In this document: one piece after another, positions 8,485 through 13,193 of the stretch | Layout of the letters: every line of letters starts with the position of its first letter | Position numbering within the stretch: the first letter of the stretch is position 1 | NCBI GenBank assembly: GCA_026770575.1 | Contig: MU657697.1 | Span: 5,498-18,690 of the forward strand | DNA: 13,193 bases | Direction: 5' to 3' | Source of the DNA: Pelagophyceae sp. CCMP2097 | Taxonomy: Eukaryota; Sar; Pelagophyceae | The notes under the pieces: generated by a model | The model's database searches: none | Seen by the model: the letters and a program-made list of their open reading frames with translations, nothing else | What the model was told of the DNA's origin: nothing | Program-made: the position numbers and the translations under genes

Positions 8485-8699
8485 ACGAATTGAAACAATA
8501 TTTTTTTATCGTCAGAATCATCAGAATCATCTGAATCGTCCTCAGAATCGTCATCTGAATGTTTTTGATATTTTTACTTCTTTTTTGTGTGTGTAGGTTT
8601 TGAGATTTTTTAGATTTTTGAGGTATTCGTCTTTCGGGAATCAAGTGTCATGTTTATAATCCGATCAATCTCGTTCATTTTTTCTTCATCTTTAATCAT
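8481..8699 (-). pseudogene. Small protein with acidic Ser/Asp tail, broken
   Basis: On the minus strand ATG 8699 starts MIKDEEKMNEIDRIINMTLD. The same frame continues to TAA 8481-8483 with two in-frame TAA codons in the middle. The last part is a strongly acidic run (HSDDDSEDDSDDSDDSDD) ahead of KKILFQFV. The middle is basic in either of two readings: through the two stops, or through a neighbouring frame that gives RRIPQKSKKSQNLHTQKR. So the lesion may be two stops or two frameshifts. Intact length is about 72 residues. A Ser/Asp tail next to a basic stretch resembles CK2-type phosphorylation targets and nucleic-acid-associated acidic proteins, but no family is recognised. It converges on the charged gene, with stop codons sharing TTAA. 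Confidence 0.35.
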
Positions 8700-8736
8700 T
8701 TTTCATAATATTCTTTTTCATCTTTATTTTTCAATA

Positions 8737-8960
8737 TTATTTGAATTCACCTAGTTTTTTTTCAGCAGCAATTTGTGCCGAAGTTCGTGCCCTTTTTAAT
8801 TTCGGTTTAATTAATAATTCATCACACGGGGCAATTTCTTCCATACTTTCAACAGGCTCATTGATCTCCTCGTTTTCTTCAACAACTTCCTTCTTTTTCG
8901 ATGGTCGCCCTCGTTTTAATTTAGTTTCTTTATTAATTTCACAAAGGTTTTATTTTCCAT
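8737..8960 (-). CDS. AT-hook-type DNA-binding protein, one frameshift
   Basis: On the minus strand the frame 8949-8737 encodes KRGRPSKKK (a canonical AT-hook core, Arg-Gly-Arg-Pro flanked by Lys), then an acidic linker (VVEENEEINEPVESMEE), a second basic cluster (KPKLKRARTSAQ) and an IAAEKKLGEFK tail. It has no usable start in its own frame. ATG 8960 lies in a neighbouring frame (MENKTFVK) and would join it after one missing base between about 8922 and 8950, giving about 74 residues. AT-hooks bind the minor groove of AT-rich DNA, so a genome-binding or transcription-related role is plausible for an AT-rich genome. It is transcribed away from the next gene across a short AT-only gap. Confidence 0.5.
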
Positions 8961-8984
8961 ACAATATAATATATATTTAAATAT
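8961..8984. promoter_or_regulatory. Very short divergent promoter region
   Basis: The 24 bases between the two divergent start codons (8960 minus, 8985 plus) are almost pure A/T (ACAATATAATATATATTTAA...), with TATA-like strings readable on both strands. Any promoter for the two genes must lie here or inside the opposite coding region. No specific factor site is recognised. Confidence 0.35.
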
Positions 8985-9227
8985 ATGGAAGATTATGAAA
9001 ATGTTCCAAAAAATATAGACATGTCCAGATTTATCAACACTGAAGATCAATATGATTTTAATTATTTCAAAGAGCGCTTTTCCTATTTTGAAGATAATAT
9101 AATAGATTTAATCGTAAAGATTAGCCGAGAGAAAGTTGTTGTCTGTAATAAAAAAGAAACTAAGGAGGAAAAAAATGTAAATTCTGTTATTATTACAAAA
9201 TGGAATGTTACAATTTCATTCGATTAA
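8985..9227 (+). CDS. Small acidic protein of unknown function
   Basis: Intact, 80 residues from ATG 8985 (MEDYENVPKNIDMSRFINTE). It is rich in Asp, Glu, Tyr and Phe in the first 50 residues, then has a Lys/Glu-rich stretch (KKETKEEKN) and a beta-like end (SVIITKWNVTISFD). There is no membrane segment or cysteine pattern. It starts from the divergent AT-rich gap shared with the AT-hook gene, and its TAA shares the tetranucleotide TTAA (9224-9227) with the stop of the convergent nuclease gene. Not recognised. Pairing with the AT-hook gene suggests an early or regulatory protein. Confidence 0.5.
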   Translation: MEDYENVPKNIDMSRFINTEDQYDFNYFKERFSYFEDNIIDLIVKISREKVVVCNKKETKEEKNVNSVIITKWNVTISFD

Positions 9228-9618
9228 ATTGCATTTTTTCTTGCTTCTCTATATAATTTATGATAGTTTGGGTTATCAAGTCGGAACTGCTTTGATCTAA
9301 GTCGTTCTTTTTCCTTGTTCTTTTTTCTCCAATTATCCCAACTTTCTTTTTGAGAATTATTCGGAATATTTTTATTGACACATTCAATATTATTTATATA
9401 GAATCGTTCTCGCTCTCTTAATTCTCGCACATGTTCAAAATCTATCTCCTCTATACTCATAATAAAAAAAAATTACAATTTTCGATTACCCGCCTTGATG
9501 TTTTTGTGGGATGAGAAGTATGTCCTCTTAGTCTATGTTTCAGTATTTGTATCGTTGCACCTAAGTATATCAGACCTGTGGTATTACACATTATCGCATA
9601 AATTTGTCCTTTCCCCAT
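9224..9618 (-). CDS. Stand-alone GIY-YIG endonuclease, frameshift at an A9 run
   Basis: ATG 9618 starts MGKGQIYAIMCNTTGLIYLG. An in-frame TTG at 9648 is less likely because GIY-YIG domains usually begin just before the first strand. The signature pair is QIY...IYLG, followed by HRLRGH with the catalytic Arg and then RVIEN with the metal-binding Glu. After the A run 9464-9472 (T run on the coding strand, one base short) the protein continues from about 9460 in another frame with LRERERFYINNIECVNKNIP, the conserved closing helix of this nuclease type, and ends in a basic Lys/Arg-rich tail. Total about 131 residues. Such nucleases cut DNA as homing or repair enzymes and are common in large DNA viruses. 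A second copy is fused to the neighbouring replication gene. Confidence 0.7.
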
Positions 9619-9663
9619 ATACCTTAGAACATAATAAATCTGGTTCAAAATAAACGCATTACT

Positions 9664-12600
9664 TCAATCATTATATATGTTCGAATTTCGCCAGTTTGCT
9701 GTTAGGGGTGCGACTTGATTAACACAAGGATTATTTAAAATAAATCCAGACTCGGTTAATTCTAATAATTCATGAATTTTATTTTTTGGTGCGACAATCC
9801 GACTTAATACATCAGCCGAATAATTACCACCACATGTTACGAATTTAGACATGCATTTATTCAAAGAAGATTTGTGAGATTCTAATCGTTCTTTTAAATT
9901 CAAGGTTGAACCAAAGTAAATTTTTCCGGTATTTTTACATTTCAATTGATAAACAATACCTTCAATCAATGGCTCTAAAATTTCAACAGATTCATTTATT
10001 TCAGGGCATGGTTCTTGAATTTCTGGAATAATAAGCATAATTTGGTCTATCGTGCGCGCTCGCGATAATGCCGTGTAAATCATCCGCTTACAGAATAATC
10101 TTCTTGTGTCGATGTAAAGCATTTTTTCTGCTGTTTCTCCTTGAACAGAATGAACAGTAAAGACATGCCGCACAACAGACATTTTGGGGATGTCCTTGGC
10201 AATTACAATGTCACCCTTGGATAGAGTATGACTTTTTCCCGTAATATAATATTTTTCGGTTTCGAATTTTCCCTTAAACATTTTATCATATTCTTCAATG
10301 TATTTATTTATTGACAACAAGATATAGTCGTCAATATTATAAGATGTTTGTAAATCCGTTTGATTCGTTATTTTTTTTAATTCAGTGAATTTATCAATTA
10401 CAAATTTATAAATGAATTGTTTTGATTTTTCAAAATGATAAATTCGCGTAATTTAGTTAAAATCTCCATTAATACCGGACACTTACAACGATGGTTTTCA
10501 CTATGATGGATAACATGTTTAAATGCCTTCACATTCACCTCGTCCAACTCTTCACATGGGGGAGGTAGTTGGTAACCCATATCACCGCAGAATATGTGTT
10601 TATGATTGGGGTACTGTGCGTAAATATTATTTCTTTGGTGCTCTGTCATCATCGAACATTCATCCCACAGTAAAACGTTACAAAATTTAAACACTTCACG
10701 AAAAGCCTCAGGATCATCGCGGTCTATCATATGATGGTAGCATCGACCATATCGTAGCCCTTCATTTGAGAATTCCTTCATTTTTAAACGAACAAGTCGC
10801 CACGACATCACGATATAGCAGACATTAATAAACCCTTTATCCATTAAATTACTGTAAGTTTTACCCGCACCTCCCTGTCCGGTATGGAGCTCGTATTGAT
10901 TATTTTCGCGATATGGCGCAGTGGCTACCAGTTCTTCGCGCGACTCTCCAAGACAAGACAAATAGCACCGGTCTACATTCGTTTCGTTGTTAAAATTCAT
11001 TTTAGGCTGTGGTCTGAAATGCTCTATCATTTTTGGGAGTATTTCAGATTTTTTAAAATATATCCCGTCTACACAAACACGACATACATCATTAAAATTC
11101 ATTTCCATCAGTTGAATCATCGCAATAATTGTTTGGTATCCCAGAATAAAACCAGTTGTTTGAGAACGATGAAATGCATTTTTTCGTTTGTAGCGGATCG
11201 CGGCTTCGCTAATTCCATAATTATCGTAGGTTGTGTCGAGCGTGATAATTAATTCGTCATTATTCGCAACAACATTTTTTAAATGATCCTTTGTGCCATG
11301 CATGTACCAGGTCACCATGTCATTATGAGAATCTTGAATGCCAGCCCATTTAGCATAGTGGGATACACCGTTTTCTTTTTCAAGCATCTCCTCTGGAAAC
11401 CTAAAATCGAATGATCCCACACTGTACGCACCACATACAATTTTAAATGAAACACCATTTTTCTGAATAAATTTAAGAAAAGGGCTCGGGTAAATTGAAT
11501 CTTTTTGTACCGGGTGGTTTAATTTATCACACAACAATTTAAATTTATTGTCTGTAAAAACCACGTCGGTAATGTAATACATCCCAAGTCCTTCAATCTT
11601 TGAACATTTTCGAAAATCAGTTATTTTATTCGGAAACTTTTCATATTCTAAGCATTTGTGAAAATTTGTATAAGATTTTGTCATGTCCCAGTGTAGCAAG
11701 TCAACCCGTGCTGTATATTTAAATATTTTAACTGGCTGTTGTGAATCGTCTAGGTCAGGAATTTCACCAATTTCGGTAGAATCGAGCCATTCATCGCATG
11801 GCTTAAAATCGACACAACAACCATAATGGCAACCTGCTTGAATAAATCGCGATAATTCAGGGGTTACCATGGTGTCGATACTTAGCGGATCAAAATCGTA
11901 ACCGCATGAATCACCGCCCAAACCATTTTCGATTTTTTTCTCTGCAACGTCATAACTTGATTCAAATCGATAAACATTTTCCAGTGTATTTATTTGAGAG
12001 ATTCCGCGATCATTTTTCTTATATAGGCAGTATAAGTTTTTTGAGACTAACTCTGAATGTAATTCTTTCAATTCATTCTGAGTTTCGAACATAATTGGCG
12101 TGCGTTTCTGTGATATACACACATCCGGCTTCATTTCAACGTGATTCATTCGCGTGTTTATAAAATGAAAAGAACACTCGGCACGCCCTTCACATTTAAT
12201 TTCTATGTATTTACCTGACTTTTTTTCAAAAAGGCAACTCGATTGTAATATTACACCGCAGAGTATCCGCATTATGCTGCAACTCTGACTCAGGTACGCC
12301 CTTCTCGTATGTTGTCGTAAATCCCACACATTTCTTCACAATTCGGTCGTATTTGGCAAGAGCAGACGATTTAGATGACTTTTTCCCACTTGCCTTGTCA
12401 GATATTTTCATTAAATTGGATTTGGCAACTAAATCATTTTTTTGGATTTTATTCTGTGCCCAGATTTTAATTGGCTCAAACATACAGTGGCTTATGCCAT
12501 CAGAAAATGCCTGTTCGATATACTCAGGCTGGATATCATCAAGCACGACGATATTTATTTCGCCGGTAATGACAGTTATTGACGTGGCACTATCTATCAT

Positions 12601-12837
12601 CCAAAAATATACCCAATTATCCCAAAACCGTTTAAACGCCATGCCGCCCTCTGGGATACGTTCAACTCTCGAAACTTTGAAACAATCGACAAACTTGTCA
12701 AAAGATGTAAATGTTGCTTGAATATTGAAACCTTTAAATCCCTTTAATAATCTCTGAAAATCAGTCAAATTAATTCCGCCGGGTCCGGTTCGGATGCTTC
12801 GATAACCTCGCTGTACGCCACCCACAAACAAACGCAT
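9664..12837 (-). CDS. Multidomain replication protein: PolB-like palm + SF1 helicase + GIY-YIG, two frameshifts
   Basis: ATG 12837 starts MRLFVGGVQRGYRSIRTG. Three frames join into about 1,057 residues: 12837-12226, 12329-10398 and 10431-9664, by one extra A in 12228-12232 and one missing T in 10426-10430. The N-terminal 200 residues include GISHCMFEPIKIWA and KYDRIVKKC. The middle has FHFINTRMNHVE, then a polymerase-palm-like series: WDMTKSY near 11687 (motif A-like Asp), TTGFILGYQTIIAMIQL near 11150, and CVDGIYF near 11070 (motif C-like, keeping the second Asp). Then comes an SF1 helicase: Walker A GQGGAGKT at 10880-10857, LLWDECSMM, GDMGYQLPP, HSVQGE at about 10152 and YTALSRAR at about 10075. 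The C-terminus is a GIY-YIG nuclease: GIVY...IYFGST, KERLESH, ELTESGFILNN, CVN. It would replicate and unwind the viral genome. The palm assignment is the weakest part; helicase and nuclease are firm. Confidence 0.75.
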
Positions 12838-12872
12838 AATGCGGCGTCGTTTATTTAATTGTTTTGCTCTTT

Positions 12873-12907
12873 CTATTTTTTCTATTTTTTCTATTTTTCT
12901 ATTTTTT
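12873..12907. repeat. Four 8-9 base CTATTTTTT tandem copies
   Basis: The units lie at 12873-12881, 12882-12890, 12891-12898 and 12899-12907. The third is one T short. On the minus strand they read AAAAAATAG and lie 36-70 bases upstream of the replication-protein start, where they could be leader sequence or, with the missing base restored, a Glu-Lys-Ile repeat read in the replication-protein frame. Confidence 0.85.
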
Positions 12908-12967
12908 CATGATGTTCAAAATTCGGCGACGTTTAGATACCTTTTCATCTAGCTTAATCTTTTCTCT

Positions 12968-13162
12968 TTAAATTTTAGTCTCTTTAAGTTTGATATTTTT
13001 TATTATGATACTCGGTTTAACCTCGGTAGTCCCCTTTTTAAAAACCACACTGGATTCGCGGAATCGCCCAGTAGATGGAGAAAAAACTTGACTCCCAAAG
13101 GTTGGTAAGTAGTTGCCGAGGCGTGCCTGCGCGGCAACTTTCTTCTTATAAACCTTCGTCAT
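12968..13162 (-). CDS. Small basic protein upstream of the replication gene
   Basis: ATG 13162 starts MTKVYKKKVAAQARLGNYLP and the frame ends at TAA 12968-12970 (64 residues). It is strongly basic (pattern K/R throughout). The stretch FSPSTGRFRESSVVFKKG resembles the short 'NP.TGR.I...g..y..l' motif found in small adaptor-like domains of large DNA viruses, but with changed residues, so this is only a suggestion. After the TAA the frame continues with a charged stretch (REKIKLDEKVSKRRRI) up to 12899, so the stop may be a C-to-T lesion of a CAA codon and the protein about 85 residues. It is in the same direction as the replication gene and probably shares its transcript. Confidence 0.4.
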   Translation of the reverse strand: MTKVYKKKVAAQARLGNYLPTFGSQVFSPSTGRFRESSVVFKKGTTEVKPSIIIKNIKLKETKI

Positions 13163-13193
13163 TTCATTTCCAGAGGTTCGTATATTCGAAAAA

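Noticed and set aside
8336..8644. Minus-strand ORF of 102 codons
   Set aside because: Its first part may overlap a true frame of the acidic-tail gene, but as a whole it runs antisense through the tandem repeat and charged gene and ends in low-complexity Leu/Arg repeats.
8741..8980. Plus-strand ORF of 79 codons
   Set aside because: It is the complement of the AT-hook gene; its Ser/Phe-rich product mirrors Glu/Lys codons on the other strand.
10884..12721. Plus-strand ORFs of 62-122 codons at 10884-11252, 11906-12094 and 12353-12721
   Set aside because: They lie wholly opposite the replication-protein frames, which carry recognisable motifs; their products are low-complexity antisense shadows.
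1..13193. Alternative genetic code with TAA/TAG read as Gln
   Set aside because: The long replication, capsid and ATPase frames use only CAA/CAG for Gln and contain no TAA/TAG, and several intact genes end at TAA; reassignment would leave Gln encoded two ways in different genes.
1..13193. Terminal inverted repeats or integration sites at the window ends
   Set aside because: The two ends show no inverted similarity by eye and the left end is inside a coding region, so the window does not reach the element's termini.

Overview
The window looks like most of a small eukaryotic double-stranded DNA virus, or an integrated copy of one, of the Polinton-like virus / adintovirus kind (Preplasmiviricota, double-jelly-roll capsid lineage). 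The basis is a co-oriented virion block that holds a double-jelly-roll major capsid protein, a likely penton protein, a small basic virion protein and an FtsK/HerA-type (A32-like) packaging ATPase. Trimeric-fibre-like proteins lie on one side. An opposite-strand replication gene on the other side fuses a polymerase-like palm, an SF1 helicase and a GIY-YIG nuclease. The sequence is AT-rich and tightly packed. I see no rRNA, tRNA, CRISPR array, integrase, insertion sequence or terminal inverted repeat. The host cannot be named from this sequence, and I cannot tell a free virus from an endogenous element.

Layout. 1-1652 (+): partial fibre gene running off the left edge. 1658-3524 (+): second fibre gene with a collagen-like stretch and two shaft repeats. 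3517-3715 (-): small membrane protein. 3877-4864 (+): badly broken penton-like gene. 4875-5249 (+): small basic/hydrophobic virion-type protein. 5270-5704 (+): unknown beta-rich protein between virion genes. 5783-7019 (+): major capsid protein. 7101-7265 (+): 54-residue unknown protein. 7290-7949 (+): packaging ATPase. 8059-8484 (+): broken charged/helical gene. 8481-8699 (-): broken gene with a basic middle and an acidic Ser/Asp tail. 8737-8960 (-): AT-hook protein. 8985-9227 (+): small acidic unknown. 9224-9618 (-): stand-alone GIY-YIG nuclease. 9664-12837 (-): multidomain replication protein. 12968-13162 (-): small basic protein. No stretch longer than 300 bases is left without a gene once the broken and short genes are counted.

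How the genes fit together. The replication protein would copy and unwind the genome, the ATPase would pump it into a capsid made of the major capsid protein and penton, the small basic protein would sit inside or help at entry, and the fibres would bind the host surface. The AT-hook and acidic-tail proteins may be early regulatory or DNA-binding factors.

The most striking general property is damage. At least a dozen reading-frame breaks are present. Almost all can be mended by one base, most of them in A/T runs, and nearly every in-frame stop is one C-to-T change from a Gln or Arg codon. Either the assembly carries uncorrected homopolymer errors, or this is a young decaying endogenous copy. 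The sequence alone cannot decide.
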